From NCBI RefSeq assembly GCF_009754945.1, contig NZ_WPIN01000011.1, forward strand, positions 186,001 through 250,000: a stretch of 64,000 nt of DNA. Direction: 5' to 3'. Of the stretch, positions 1 to 9,128 are shown piece after piece. Made by a program: the position numbers and the translations under genes. The number at the start of each line of letters is the position of its first letter. Position 1 is the stretch's first letter. The notes beneath the pieces were generated by a model that saw only the letters and a program-made list of their open reading frames with translations, was not told the DNA's origin and did no database searches. This stretch comes from Spirosoma arboris (GTDB lineage Bacteria; Bacteroidota; Bacteroidia; Cytophagales; Spirosomataceae).

Positions 1-1
1 G

Positions 2-643
2 CATGGCGTGTATGGCAGTCATTGGGCCTGGTCGCTGAAAGGCGGAGCACACCGAACGGCAGAGCGATTAATTCGGGAAGGTCGAATTCGCCCAATGATT
101 CTGGCCATGCCTTCTGATGGTCTTTGGGGCGACGGCAGCGGCTATTTACCCCATAATGGGCTTGATTTTGAGCGCTGGATTATTGAGGATGTCCCCAACG
201 CGGTACGAGAAGTGCTGCCTCCCGATCAGTTGACGAACTTCCCGGCGCACTTGTTTATCGCGGGTTTGTCGATGGGTGGTTTCGGGGCACTGCGACTAGC
301 CGCTAAATATCCTGAGCGATTCCGGGCCGTTTGCGGAATGTCGTCGATTACACACGTCAATCAGTTGCCGCTTTTTGTGGAAGAACCGCTCAGCGAGTAT
401 CGGCAGACGAACTCAGTCGATGAATCTGTCCTTGATTTGATGATTCAGAATCGGGCGAAGTTGCCTTTTATCCGGTTCGACTGCGGTACGGAAGACTTGT
501 TAATCGAACACAACCAAGCCTTACATCAGGGTTTATCGGAACAAGGCATTCCCCATCAATACGTTGAATATCCCGGCGGACACGAATGGCCATATTGGCA
601 AGAGCACCTTGCCGATGCGTTGCTTTTTTTTAACGCATTGTAA
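2..643 (+). CDS. Esterase of the EstD/S-formylglutathione hydrolase type (5' end outside window)
   Basis: Serine hydrolase of the alpha/beta fold, probably an esterase. The visible part starts with H-G (oxyanion-hole motif) followed by VYGSHWAW, which is normally internal in this family, so the gene begins before the window. The nucleophile elbow is GLSMGG near residue 88. An acid candidate is Asp in FDCGTEDLL and the catalytic His is in GGHEWPYW near the C-terminus. The complete triad suggests an active enzyme. Substrate unknown. A GTG at position 8 could be taken as a start, but this would cut away the oxyanion-hole region. Confidence 0.8.
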   Translation, partial: HGVYGSHWAWSLKGGAHRTAERLIREGRIRPMILAMPSDGLWGDGSGYLPHNGLDFERWIIEDVPNAVREVLPPDQLTNFPAHLFIAGLSMGGFGALRLAAKYPERFRAVCGMSSITHVNQLPLFVEEPLSEYRQTNSVDESVLDLMIQNRAKLPFIRFDCGTEDLLIEHNQALHQGLSEQGIPHQYVEYPGGHEWPYWQEHLADALLFFNAL

Positions 644-791
644 TGTGCACACACCATTTACCCATGCAGGACAAGTATTGATCAATTGGCATAATCAGTT
701 CGTTATCAGCCCAAAACTGCGCCAATAAGCGATTTATAGTGATGATAGACTACAGGTAGTATTTGCCAGAAATGCTCTTTATTGGTTCGTT

Positions 792-1448
792 ATGAACGTG
801 AAGAAGCTCTACTATCTTTTGACGCTTTGTGTCTGTATTCCGTCGGCTATGCAAGCCCAGAGTAAAACGGATTTTTATCGTCTTTCTCATCAGCAACGTA
901 GTGGTTTCGGGTTTCGAATGGGCCTTAACTACTCGCTGGCCACTGTCAGTGACTTTTATGTGAATAGTTCAACGCCTATCACAAGTCTGGGCGGAGTGCG
1001 GCCTAAAAGCAGTTATTATCTGGGCGGATTCTACTACAAAGAGCTAATTCCCAATCAATTAACATATCGACTAGAAGCTAACCTACAACAGAAAGGAGTT
1101 GGGTCTGTTGATCCTGTCGGGAAGCCTGTAATCAATGCCCGCTACTATTATCTCGGTGTCACGCCACTGATTGGCTTACAGTTATTCAACAAGTTAACTA
1201 TTTACACAGGCCCTGAGCTAAATGTACTCGTTGCGAAAACAAACTCCTGGGGAAAGGGCTATCCACTTGAAATTGGATTGACAGCGCGGCTTTCGTACAC
1301 AGTTGGCAAAATTGGCATCGAGGCCAGTTATTTCAGAGGATTTACCAGGTATGATCAATTAAAGGATTCCAGTCCATTTGGTGGTCCATTTGAATTTGAT
1401 TTTTACAACCAGAATGCACAGCTAGGCTTGATTTATCATTGGCAATAA
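792..1448 (+). CDS. Exported outer-membrane beta-barrel protein
   Basis: 218 residues. A Sec signal peptide (LYYLLTLCVCIPSAMQAQS) is followed by alternating polar/hydrophobic strands rich in Gly and Tyr (GLNYSLA, YYLGGFYYKEL, YYYLGVTPLIGLQLF) and an ending LGLIYHWQ. This is the pattern of the small outer-membrane barrel domain common in Bacteroidota. Function unknown. The next gene starts 13 bp after the stop, so the two are probably co-transcribed. No Shine-Dalgarno sequence is visible, as usual in this phylum. Confidence 0.7.
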   Translation: MNVKKLYYLLTLCVCIPSAMQAQSKTDFYRLSHQQRSGFGFRMGLNYSLATVSDFYVNSSTPITSLGGVRPKSSYYLGGFYYKELIPNQLTYRLEANLQQKGVGSVDPVGKPVINARYYYLGVTPLIGLQLFNKLTIYTGPELNVLVAKTNSWGKGYPLEIGLTARLSYTVGKIGIEASYFRGFTRYDQLKDSSPFGGPFEFDFYNQNAQLGLIYHWQ

Positions 1449-1461
1449 TTTCTATACACAC

Positions 1462-2175
1462 ATGATACGACGACTGCTTATGCTCTGGTTTACGTCTGTA
1501 ACAGTCTATGCGCAGACAATACCGCTTGCTCCCAATCGAATTTTTGATACCGGGAAAGACTCAACCAACGTACCGATTACTCCCGTTCTCAAATCAACTC
1601 GTCTCATAAAAGCAGGCCTTAATGTACCCTTGTTTCGACAAAGCACGTTTACGCCAAACTGGATTACAGCAGGTCTTGACGTTACGGCGGAACAAAAAAT
1701 TACCAATGGGTTAACTTTAGTTGGCAGTCTCGAAAGTAATTACAGCTTCAGACGCGGATTACAACTTTACACACTGGAAATGCCGCTCGGTCTCCGGTAT
1801 TACTTTTCGATTGGTAAACGGATGCGTCAACGAGCCGATCGGCATAGCTTTTTCAGCCATTATATAGGGTTTCAGACGTATAATGTTCTCTTCACAAATC
1901 TTCATTCTGATAATTCTCCGCAATATCGTTCCTCTTTAGAGCGCTATTATCGTGGTCAACTGGTTCGGTATAATACAAATGAGGGTATTCTCAACGAATC
2001 GTTTAACATGATGCAAAACGCTTATTTTCAGGTGGGCACCCAGCTTCAGCTAGGTCACAGTAAGTATCTGGATATAAATGCTGTTGTTCCGATTCCTGGC
2101 ATAATCTATCATAAAACGGATTACACAATTTCTACGCCCGCTTATGTAAACATTAAATATGGGCTCTTCTGGTAG
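1462..2175 (+). CDS. Exported protein of unknown function, probably outer-membrane barrel
   Basis: 237 residues with a signal peptide (RRLLMLWFTSVTVYAQ). The mature part contains amphipathic beta-strand stretches (GLTLVGSLESNYSF, LEMPLGLRYYFSIG, YFQVGTQLQLGHS) and ends in NIKYGLFW, typical of outer-membrane barrels. I do not recognise the family. It follows the preceding barrel gene closely and may work with it. Confidence 0.6.
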   Translation: MIRRLLMLWFTSVTVYAQTIPLAPNRIFDTGKDSTNVPITPVLKSTRLIKAGLNVPLFRQSTFTPNWITAGLDVTAEQKITNGLTLVGSLESNYSFRRGLQLYTLEMPLGLRYYFSIGKRMRQRADRHSFFSHYIGFQTYNVLFTNLHSDNSPQYRSSLERYYRGQLVRYNTNEGILNESFNMMQNAYFQVGTQLQLGHSKYLDINAVVPIPGIIYHKTDYTISTPAYVNIKYGLFW

Positions 2176-2652
2176 AGATGCCAGAAGCAATCAATCACAA
2201 ATTTTACGTCATTCTCCCAACCACAGCAACCGTTTTGTGCACTGGATTGATTGTGCTCATTAGCCACTCAAACGGTTGCGCTGCTTTTACTAAATGAGCT
2301 GGATGCCTTTGACGAATGCAATCCAGTTCTTTTCCCCTACTACTGCTTCAGCATCTTCGTCAGCACCACTTCATATTCTTTGCTGGCTACGTTGTAACGG
2401 ATGGCTTATTCGCCAGGGCAATCTTTACCCTATCCAGTTTACCAGCCGTTACAGGCTCAATTCGCCCCTTTTTCTTCAACCCATTTCCAGTCAAACTAGC
2501 TGTTTGACTGGTTGCAGGTGGGCTATATTCTCGATTTTACAGTTCACACAGCCAAACTTCCGTTTCATCTACTTTCCAGCTAGCGATTGGACAACCACCT
2601 CCCAACTTTGATCCCGTAAACAACATGCACCGAGTCAAACAGACCGATCAAT
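2176..2652. other. 477-bp gap without a convincing gene
   Basis: Short open frames exist on both strands but none has a credible protein composition. On the minus strand there is a possible gene remnant (see 2340-2467) and a 25-codon frame starting MKRKFGCVNCKIEN at 2568 that is too short to support. No clear terminator hairpin and no good TAnnTTTG promoter were found; CAACTTTG at about 2606 is the nearest match before the TonB receptor. Confidence 0.4.
2340..2467 (-). pseudogene. Possible decayed gene end
   Basis: Read on the minus strand, one frame gives RIEPVTAGKLDRVKIALAN and a neighbouring frame continues IRYNVASKEYEVVLTKMLKQ and a stop (2340-2402). Both stretches have protein-like composition and sit end to end with a frame change. 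The last part faintly resembles the C-terminus of the TTHB210-like protein of this window (YNAAEKQYEVILENLQ). This could be a degraded paralogue or chance. Confidence 0.2.
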
Positions 2653-5016
2653 ATGAAATTTTTTACCTCTTTTTTTCTGCTTTTCTGTATAAACATACTG
2701 GTTCGGGGCCAGGTCGTTACGTATCAGGGGACGGTTATCGACGGGCAAACCAAAGAACCGATACCGGGCGCTACTATTCGTATAAAAGGCACTGCTACCG
2801 GAACAGTCACCGACGCCCAGGGGCACTTTTCGGTAACTGGGCAGCAGGCAACCGACAGTTTGATCATTAGCAGCATCGGTTATCAGGAACGTCGGGTTGC
2901 TTCATCGGGAAAATTAACCATTGCGCTGACGCCCCGAATTGAAGACCTTCAGCCTGTAGTGGTGACTGCCAGCCGCGAAGCTCAGGCTCGTTCAGAAGCG
3001 CCAATGGCCATTAGCCGCCTATCGTCGGGGTTGTTACAAGAAACCAAGCCTGTCAATCTCTACGAGGTCATCAACAAAACGCCGGGCGTGGTCATGCCGA
3101 ACCTTGGCAATGAACAACACATGATGGGGATACGGCAACCCTTCAGTACCAACGCGTATTACCTCTACCTCGAAGATGGTTTACCGGTACGGCCGATGGG
3201 CATTTTCAACCACAACGCCCTCATTGAATTGAACAGCTTTTCGATCAGTTCGGTCGAGGTCGTCAAAGGGCCCGTATCATCGCTATATGGTCCCGAAGCG
3301 GTCGGTGGCGCGATCAATTTTCTGACGCATCGTCCTACAGCCGTGCCGGTTGTTCGGGTAGGCATTATGGGCGATAGCTGGGGGTACCGGCGCGCTCAGG
3401 CAGGGGCTGGTGGTATGTTAACCAAACGATTGGGTCTGTTTGCGGGCGCATCGGTGGCACGACAACGGAATAGCTGGCAGGCACAGAGTGATTTCGATAA
3501 GCTGTCGCTCAACGCACGCGCTGAATATGCGTTCTCCAACCAAACGCGCCTGACAGGAACAGTAGCCTATAATCAGTATCATTCCCAAACCGGAGGTAGT
3601 GTAGACAGCCTGGCGTATTACAGCCGTCAGTACGCAAGCACAACCGATTTCACCTACCGCGACGTCCTATCCTTACGGTCGAGACTGACACTGGAACACC
3701 GCTGGGCAACCAATAGTGAAACGTCTCTGACGGCCTTTTATCGGGATAACAGCCTGAAACAAAACCCAAACTATAGCATTCGCTGGAAATCAGGGGCGAC
3801 GACAGCCACGGGTGAAATTAACGAAAACGCGTTCCACAGCATTGGTCTGATGGCGCAGCACAGCCAGCGTTTTTCCTGTATGGACAGCAGATTACTGGTG
3901 GGCGCCTTGTTCGACAATTCACCAACAACCTATTATGCTTACCAGACTGAATTACAGGCCACGCTACGACCTGATAAACGGTCGGTAGAGCGCTACGTTC
4001 AGGTACGCGAACTTCCCGATCAGTTCCTGAGTCGGTATGCGGCTACCATTCATAATCTGGCTGCTTATGCTCAATATGATTTCGCCCCTCTGCCGAATCT
4101 GCGCCTGTCGGCAGGTGTCCGATACGACCGAATGGCGTTTGATTACGAGAACTTTCTGGATAAAACGACAGGGACAAAAGATTACGATCAATTGACGCCT
4201 AAACTGGGATTGACCTACGATCTGGGACGGGATGCTGGTCTGTATGCAAACGTCAGTCGGGGATTTTCTCCACCGGGATTAACCGCTGTGTTCCGTAAAA
4301 ATCCGAACGCCGTTATCGGTCAACCGCCTTTCTATTATAATCTCCAGTCGGCACAATTTACCAATCTGGAAGTTGGCGGTTGGGCATCGTTTCTCGGCCG
4401 AAAAGTCAATATCGACTGGGCTGTGTATCAGATGAATGGCACGAACGAACTGCTCAGCATTCGCCAGCCCGACAACTCGACCGACTACCAGAGCGCAGGC
4501 CGAACGCTTCATCGGGGTCTTGAATATAGCCTGACGTATAAGCCGACCAGTCAGTGGTTTTTCCGATTCGGAGGCACCAATGGCATCCATCGCTTTGTCG
4601 ACTTTGCCCTCAGCAATCAACAGTCCGATGCGGTTCAGAATCTGGCTAATTACGACATGCCACAGGCTCCGCGCTGGGTAGCGAACACGGAGTTAACCTA
4701 TAAGCCCAGTTGGGCGAAAGGGGCGCGGGTGGCTCTGGAATGGCAACGTATCGGACCCTGGTATCAGAACCAGATCAACACGGTTCTTTACGAGGATCGG
4801 GGAGCGTTTGGTGCACGTGGTGTTAGTGTGCTGAATCTGCGTACCGGCTACGTTTACAAAGCATTCGAAGTGTATGCAAACGTGCTAAATCTTACGAACG
4901 AGCTGTACGCCAACAACGCTACGCGAGGGAATGCAACTACCGACCGCACGACGTTCACACCAGCCGCACCCCGCACAGTTGTGGTCGGATTACAATACAA
5001 TTTCACCGGCAACTAA
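2653..5016 (+). CDS. TonB-dependent receptor with N-terminal carboxypeptidase-regulatory-like domain
   Basis: 787 residues; outer-membrane active-transport channel driven by TonB. Signal peptide 1-20 (FFTSFFLLFCINILVRGQ). Residues about 22-105 form the CarboxypepD-reg-like domain (GTVIDGQTKEPIPGATIRI, SSIGYQERRV). The plug follows (PVVVTASR, NKTPGVVMPNLG, VKGPVSSLYGPEAVGGAINF), and the rest is a 22-strand barrel with the usual aromatic-rich strands. It is shorter than SusC proteins and no SusD partner follows, so a siderophore, metal or cofactor receptor is more likely than a glycan receptor. It leads an operon with the next two genes (gaps of 13 and 18 bp). The ligand cannot be read from sequence. 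Confidence 0.9.
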   Translation: MKFFTSFFLLFCINILVRGQVVTYQGTVIDGQTKEPIPGATIRIKGTATGTVTDAQGHFSVTGQQATDSLIISSIGYQERRVASSGKLTIALTPRIEDLQPVVVTASREAQARSEAPMAISRLSSGLLQETKPVNLYEVINKTPGVVMPNLGNEQHMMGIRQPFSTNAYYLYLEDGLPVRPMGIFNHNALIELNSFSISSVEVVKGPVSSLYGPEAVGGAINFLTHRPTAVPVVRVGIMGDSWGYRRAQAGAGGMLTKRLGLFAGASVARQRNSWQAQSDFDKLSLNARAEYAFSNQTRLTGTVAYNQYHSQTGGSVDSLAYYSRQYASTTDFTYRDVLSLRSRLTLEHRWATNSETSLTAFYRDNSLKQNPNYSIRWKSGATTATGEINENAFHSIGLMAQHSQRFSCMDSRLLVGALFDNSPTTYYAYQTELQATLRPDKRSVERYVQVRELPDQFLSRYAATIHNLAAYAQYDFAPLPNLRLSAGVRYDRMAFDYENFLDKTTGTKDYDQLTPKLGLTYDLGRDAGLYANVSRGFSPPGLTAVFRKNPNAVIGQPPFYYNLQSAQFTNLEVGGWASFLGRKVNIDWAVYQMNGTNELLSIRQPDNSTDYQSAGRTLHRGLEYSLTYKPTSQWFFRFGGTNGIHRFVDFALSNQQSDAVQNLANYDMPQAPRWVANTELTYKPSWAKGARVALEWQRIGPWYQNQINTVLYEDRGAFGARGVSVLNLRTGYVYKAFEVYANVLNLTNELYANNATRGNATTDRTTFTPAAPRTVVVGLQYNFTGN

Positions 5017-5029
5017 TTCTCCACCATCC

Positions 5030-6226
5030 ATGAAAACACTCCTCTTACTGACCGCTCTGCTTGTTAGCAACCTAACCTTTGCTGCGAATCCTGTCGATTC
5101 ATGCCTGGTAATGCCTAATGCATCGTTTCCGCGACTGATAACTGATGAACGAGGCAACCCCGTTTTAACCTGGATCGAGCGTAGTGAAAGCAGTCTGTCC
5201 CTGGTACACCGTATATCAACAGATGGCGGGCAAACATTCGGTGAGCCGACGCGCATAAGCCTACCTGCTACGACATCGGCCCACGGCGAAGATGTTCCGA
5301 AGTTAATTTTCAAAGGCGACGGTACGCGCATGGTGGTATTTAGCCTGCCCAAACCAACGTCAGACGCTCTTCGCGCAGGAAATCTGTTGTATAAACGCTC
5401 ATCGGATCAGGGGAAAACCTGGAGTCAGGAACAACCCATACACCGCGATACAACTGCCGGAAAGAGCCATTCCTACGCCGAGCTGACTCGCCTGCCCAAC
5501 GGCGAAGTTGGTCTGATCTGGCTGGATGAAAAATTAGCCAATCGCGAAGGGCGCACGGTCCGATTCACGCAGACAGTGGCCAGCGGTGGATTTGGGCCGG
5601 AGATTGTCGTAGACTCCAACGCCTGCCAGTGCTGCCGTCCCGGCATTGTTGTCGACAAAGAGGGGCGCATTTATCTAACCTACCGCGACTGGCTATCTGC
5701 CGAAACTGGGCTTGGAGCACGGGATATCAGCTACACCGTATCGACGGATGGTGGGCAGTCGTTCAGTCAGCCGACAGTGCTGGTTAACGATAATTGGCAG
5801 ATCAATGCCTGTCCACATTCGGGACCGCAGTTGTTCGTTCAGGATGAAGCCGTTTATGCAACCTGGTATTCTGGTACCAGCAACCATGCGGGCATCCGTC
5901 TAGCCCGGCTGGACAAGTCGCAAACACCCGAATTAATTGCCGGGTCAAATCGGACGCATCCGCAGCTAACGGGCTGGCCCGATGGTCGATTGGCGATGGT
6001 TTGGGAGGAGTTGGTGGGCGAGGCCCCTGACGCTTATCGGCAAACAATGGTGCGAATCTATGCTGCCAATGGTGAGTTCCGGACAAAAGCGTTAACAGCA
6101 ACCGGTGAGTTAACATCATTGCCCGTACTTCTACCAACGTCTACAGGTTTGCTGGTCGCCTATCAGGTTTGGCAGGGTCAGAGTACCAGCGTTTTAGTAA
6201 AGCGAGTTCCTTTTTTTCAACCATAA
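5030..6226 (+). CDS. Sialidase-fold (BNR repeat) exported protein with C-x-C-C cluster
   Basis: 398 residues from ATG 5030. The start was chosen because it gives a proper signal peptide (KTLLLLTALLVSNLTFA) 13 bp after the receptor stop; the frame is open further upstream but overlaps the receptor. It contains Asp-box-like repeats (ISTDGGQTFGEP, RSSDQGKTWSQE, VSTDGGQSFSQP) of the six-blade sialidase propeller. A CQCCRPGIVVDKEGRIYLTY segment lies in the middle. The Arg triad of true sialidases is not evident, so calling it a sialidase would be risky. The Cys cluster suggests a bound metal or heme (inference). Linked to a TonB receptor and a TTHB210-like protein. Confidence 0.75.
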   Translation: MKTLLLLTALLVSNLTFAANPVDSCLVMPNASFPRLITDERGNPVLTWIERSESSLSLVHRISTDGGQTFGEPTRISLPATTSAHGEDVPKLIFKGDGTRMVVFSLPKPTSDALRAGNLLYKRSSDQGKTWSQEQPIHRDTTAGKSHSYAELTRLPNGEVGLIWLDEKLANREGRTVRFTQTVASGGFGPEIVVDSNACQCCRPGIVVDKEGRIYLTYRDWLSAETGLGARDISYTVSTDGGQSFSQPTVLVNDNWQINACPHSGPQLFVQDEAVYATWYSGTSNHAGIRLARLDKSQTPELIAGSNRTHPQLTGWPDGRLAMVWEELVGEAPDAYRQTMVRIYAANGEFRTKALTATGELTSLPVLLPTSTGLLVAYQVWQGQSTSVLVKRVPFFQP

Positions 6227-6244
6227 ACAATCAAATACAATCCA

Positions 6245-6991
6245 ATGAACCTGTTTGCACTGGCTATTGTAGCCGCCACGACCCTGATGGGGTCCAATGA
6301 CACGCCTACGGGCGACAAGAAACCCGCCACCTCTATTCGGTATGGCGAATCGGTGAAAGCTGGAAACGGAACCCTACGTTCCTTTGTTCGGCTCGATGCC
6401 AAAGGAAATCCTGCCCAATTGGGGGTAGCCATTTCAGAGGCTACGCTGACAAGTTTACCTGCCGAAGACGCTTTCTGGGTGCTGACGATGCCAAAGGGAA
6501 GCGATAAAACTCAGGTACAGCACGTATCGTTCAACTGGATGCCGCATGGTCACGAACCAGATGGCGTGTACAACGTGCCTCATTTTGACTGTCACTTTTA
6601 CTATACTTCGAATGAAGACCGGTTAGGCATCATCGAGAACGATCCTCGTTTTGCCAAAGATCCTGTCGGTGAGTATCTTCCAAAAGGATATGTAAAAGGT
6701 CCAGCGATTCCTCAAATGGGCGCCCACTGGCTTGACCCTACGAGTCCTGAGCTTAACGGCAAACCGTTTACCACGACCTTCATTTACGGAGCACTCGATG
6801 GCAAGGTGACTTTCCTGGAGTCGATGTTTACGCTTGACTTCCTGAAGAAAGTGCAGGACGAGCAACTATCAATAAAACAGCCAGAGAAAGTGGAAAAAGC
6901 TGGCCTCTACCCTGCTGATTATCGTTATGTGTATAATGCTGCCGAGAAGCAATATGAAGTGATTCTGGAAAACCTCCAGAACCGTCAGTAA
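6245..6991 (+). CDS. TTHB210-like/DUF5602 protein, probably exported
   Basis: 248 residues. The N-terminus (NLFALAIVAATTLMG) looks like a short signal sequence. The central signature MPHGHEPDGVYNVPHFDCHF is what I recall from the TTHB210-like family (DUF5602), whose biochemical role is unknown; its several His/Asp residues could bind a metal. It is the third gene of the TonB-receptor operon and ends before a 30-bp perfect hairpin, probably the operon's end. Confidence 0.6.
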   Translation: MNLFALAIVAATTLMGSNDTPTGDKKPATSIRYGESVKAGNGTLRSFVRLDAKGNPAQLGVAISEATLTSLPAEDAFWVLTMPKGSDKTQVQHVSFNWMPHGHEPDGVYNVPHFDCHFYYTSNEDRLGIIENDPRFAKDPVGEYLPKGYVKGPAIPQMGAHWLDPTSPELNGKPFTTTFIYGALDGKVTFLESMFTLDFLKKVQDEQLSIKQPEKVEKAGLYPADYRYVYNAAEKQYEVILENLQNRQ

Positions 6992-7006
6992 ATTTTTAAG
7001 TAAACA

Positions 7007-7074
7007 TAGTGTCCACAGAGCGTACAAAGTTTTAATTATCACCCATTAAAACTTTGTACGCTCTGTGGACACTA
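7007..7074. repeat. Perfect 30-bp inverted repeat, loop 8 nt
   Basis: Arms 7007-7036 and 7045-7074 (tagtgtccacagagcgtaca...) are exact reverse complements. The element lies between convergent genes and may end transcription from both sides. The stem is about three times longer than a usual intrinsic terminator. Confidence 0.9.
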
Positions 7075-7117
7075 ATTTTGCGTTCTTACTCAACAATACT
7101 TTCCCATTCATAGGAGT

Positions 7118-8389
7118 TCATTCTGCATGAGCAGTAAAGTATTGTTCAATCTCGGTTATTGCATTTTCAAGTCCTTTTTCGCTTCGTATTTCCCGTCCAA
7201 TTGCGCTGACATTTTTTTGAATTTTCTCTGACTGTATGTTTTGGATAGCAGCAATAAGTTTATCAGCATTTAGTTTTTTTAGTGGAATATGAATACCTAA
7301 GTTTCTTTTTTCAACTAGTTTTCCCCAGGTTGGCTGATCAGTATAAAACGAAATAATGATTACCGGCAATTCATTCCGCAACATGGCTGCCAACGTACCT
7401 GCTCCACCATGAAAAACACCAACTTTACATTTCGGCAATACCGTCTCGTGATTAACATATTTTGCAACAAACAACCTATCATGCTTTGGTAAATTATCAA
7501 ATAACGACCAACCTGTACAAAATAAAATTCGTTCGTTGGTCTTTTCTAAAATTGTCGATAGGATGCCTGTTATTTTTCCAGTGTTACCAATTCCATTACT
7601 ACCAAATCCAATATAGACAGGTTTCTCGCCATTTTGTAGCCAATCAGTCAGATCAGCGGGAGTCCTGTCTAAAAAATGGGCGTCTCTTTTTTGATTTGGC
7701 ACCGTCAAAAAGCCTGTTATTTTATGATGCCTTTCCCAGTCTTTAGGCTGCGGAATAAGTGCTGGACTAAGGCAATACAAGTCCAATACTTTTTGTTTAT
7801 CAATGTAATTGAGTAAGTTTTCAGTCAACACGTTTAAGCCTAATTCCTGTCGATATTCATTTGTGTCGTTTTTTATGATTTTCCAAAAGAAACGTTGAGC
7901 AATTTTATAAGTCAATTTATTATACCAGGGGAAGTCTAAAAAATCAAAATCGCCTAATGGGAATTCTTTTGTTGTCACAACAGGTGGCATAAAATAAGTC
8001 AAAGCCATTTTCTTATTCTGTTTTTCAGCAATGGCACTCACAATAGGAAGTGTCATGGCGTTGGCAATAATAAAATCGACTTTACTTATTGCTTCATAAT
8101 AACTTTTTCGCAGAGGCTCTCTTGTGTCGTGAAGTACGTTAAAATAATACTGCATCAATTTTATGGGATTCTCCGACTGCACAATGGCTTGCCCTTCGCT
8201 TGAATTCATCATCGTTTCAGAATTTCCATAAAGAGGCTGAAAAGGAATAGCAAAACCTTCTACAAAATCGTTAAAGTCTTCGGTAGCCGAAATAGTAACC
8301 TGATGTCCTCTATCCATTAACCCCAAGGCTAAGGCAATATACGGTTGCAGATCGCCACGTGTACCGTACGTATAAATTCCGATATTCAT
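7118..8389 (-). CDS. GT-B glycosyltransferase, UGT/MGT-like (GT1/GT28 type)
   Basis: 423 residues, likely transferring an activated sugar to a lipid or small molecule. The N-terminus NIGIYTYGTRGDLQPYIALA is the acceptor-side Rossmann start seen in sterol- and macrolide-type glycosyltransferases. The C-terminal donor site has VGVFHGGAGTLAAMLRNELP with the HGGAGT signature, then a P-x3-F/Y-x-DQ element (PVIIISFYTDQPTWG). No signal peptide. Base composition is clearly more AT-rich than in flanking genes, with many aaa, ttt and att codons, suggesting horizontal acquisition. Acceptor unknown. Confidence 0.85.
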   Translation of the reverse strand: MNIGIYTYGTRGDLQPYIALALGLMDRGHQVTISATEDFNDFVEGFAIPFQPLYGNSETMMNSSEGQAIVQSENPIKLMQYYFNVLHDTREPLRKSYYEAISKVDFIIANAMTLPIVSAIAEKQNKKMALTYFMPPVVTTKEFPLGDFDFLDFPWYNKLTYKIAQRFFWKIIKNDTNEYRQELGLNVLTENLLNYIDKQKVLDLYCLSPALIPQPKDWERHHKITGFLTVPNQKRDAHFLDRTPADLTDWLQNGEKPVYIGFGSNGIGNTGKITGILSTILEKTNERILFCTGWSLFDNLPKHDRLFVAKYVNHETVLPKCKVGVFHGGAGTLAAMLRNELPVIIISFYTDQPTWGKLVEKRNLGIHIPLKKLNADKLIAAIQNIQSEKIQKNVSAIGREIRSEKGLENAITEIEQYFTAHAE

Positions 8390-8461
8390 TAATTCCCATC
8401 TGCTGGTTTAAAGTCTTTCACAATAGGGCATTTATCGCAGAAATATATCCATATTTCTCCC

Positions 8462-8503
8462 AAACAAGCGAAGGCAGACCATCTGGCCTGCCTTCGCTTG
8501 TTT
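8462..8503. terminator. Hairpin terminator, 16-bp perfect stem
   Basis: aaacaagcgaaggcag and its exact complement surround a 10-nt loop. It lies just after the cupin gene (minus strand) and before the glycosyltransferase start. A-rich ends on one strand and T-rich on the other fit an intrinsic terminator. Confidence 0.75.
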
Positions 8504-8520
8504 AAGAATACGATTACGGT

Positions 8521-9012
8521 TTATGCTTCTATGCCGAATTCCTGAGCCAGCATTTTTGCTACCTGAATGGCTTCAGCAGAAGGTGGCCCTTGGGGAGCTG
8601 GGGGTAATACGGGCATTTGAGCGGGTTTAGCCTGGCTAGGATGGCGAAAAAAATTCTCAAAACCAGCAGGACTTATAGTTAGTATAGTTCTGGCGGTTTC
8701 CGTCAGTACCTGGAATGTGTGTGGGATACCTTTCGGCATCAGGACATAATCGCCCGCTTTGGCGATAAAAACATGTTCGCCAATCGTAAAGCGAATAGAA
8801 CCTTCCAGCAGGTAGATAGCCTCATCTTCGCGAGTATGCGTATGCAGAGGTGGCTCAGCACCTGGTCGGGTCGTTACGTCAATCTGAGCAAATCGCCCGT
8901 TGGTCTGTTCGCCATCAACTAATACTTTCATCAAGGTTCCAGCGTACCAGAACGCATTTTCAACTGTGTTAGCCCGGTTCGTCAGGGGGGCCAGGGGTAC
9001 TAATGTGTTCAT
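8521..9012 (-). CDS. Cupin-domain protein
   Basis: 163 residues. A single conserved beta-barrel: motif 1 is RPGAEPPLHTHTREDEAIYL (metal-binding HTHxxxxE type) with G-x-IRFTIGE following; motif 2 is AKAGDYVLMPKGIPHTFQV with its His. A bound metal is therefore expected. Possible roles include quercetinase-like dioxygenase, sugar isomerase or sensor; none can be chosen. It is divergent from a LytS-type kinase, and the gap between them carries two 21-bp-periodic direct repeats. Confidence 0.85.
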   Translation of the reverse strand: MNTLVPLAPLTNRANTVENAFWYAGTLMKVLVDGEQTNGRFAQIDVTTRPGAEPPLHTHTREDEAIYLLEGSIRFTIGEHVFIAKAGDYVLMPKGIPHTFQVLTETARTILTISPAGFENFFRHPSQAKPAQMPVLPPAPQGPPSAEAIQVAKMLAQEFGIEA

Positions 9013-9096
9013 TGTCTTGCGGTTTAAAAGAGTTGTTTGCTGCGTCGTTTATGACGGATCAAAATTGGCAATGAACCTATTCCTCTTCAATAGATG

Positions 9097-9128
9097 GATG
9101 GATGAAACGGTACTTTAGATGGATGAAA
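9097..9128. promoter_or_regulatory. Direct repeat gatggatgaaa, period 21 bp (LytTR-type candidate)
   Basis: gatggatgaaa occurs at 9097-9107 and exactly again at 9118-9128. A spacing of two helical turns is typical of direct repeats bound by LytTR-domain regulators. The site lies upstream of the cupin gene in the divergent region. The regulator and the binding are inference. Confidence 0.4.

Noticed and set aside
2294..2611. 105-codon plus-strand frame before the TonB receptor
   Set aside because: Rich in Phe/Ser/Pro without motif or signal peptide; the opposite strand gives more protein-like text.
4990..5352. 120-codon minus-strand frame opposite the sialidase-fold gene
   Set aside because: It lies opposite a clearly coding gene, with no family motifs and an Arg/Ser/Val-rich composition typical of antisense frames.
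5802..6137. 111-codon minus-strand frame
   Set aside because: Antisense to the same propeller protein; composition unlike a real protein.
5030..6226. True exo-alpha-sialidase
   Set aside because: Asp-box repeats are present but the catalytic Arg triad and Tyr/Glu pair could not be identified, and there are no sialic acid genes nearby.
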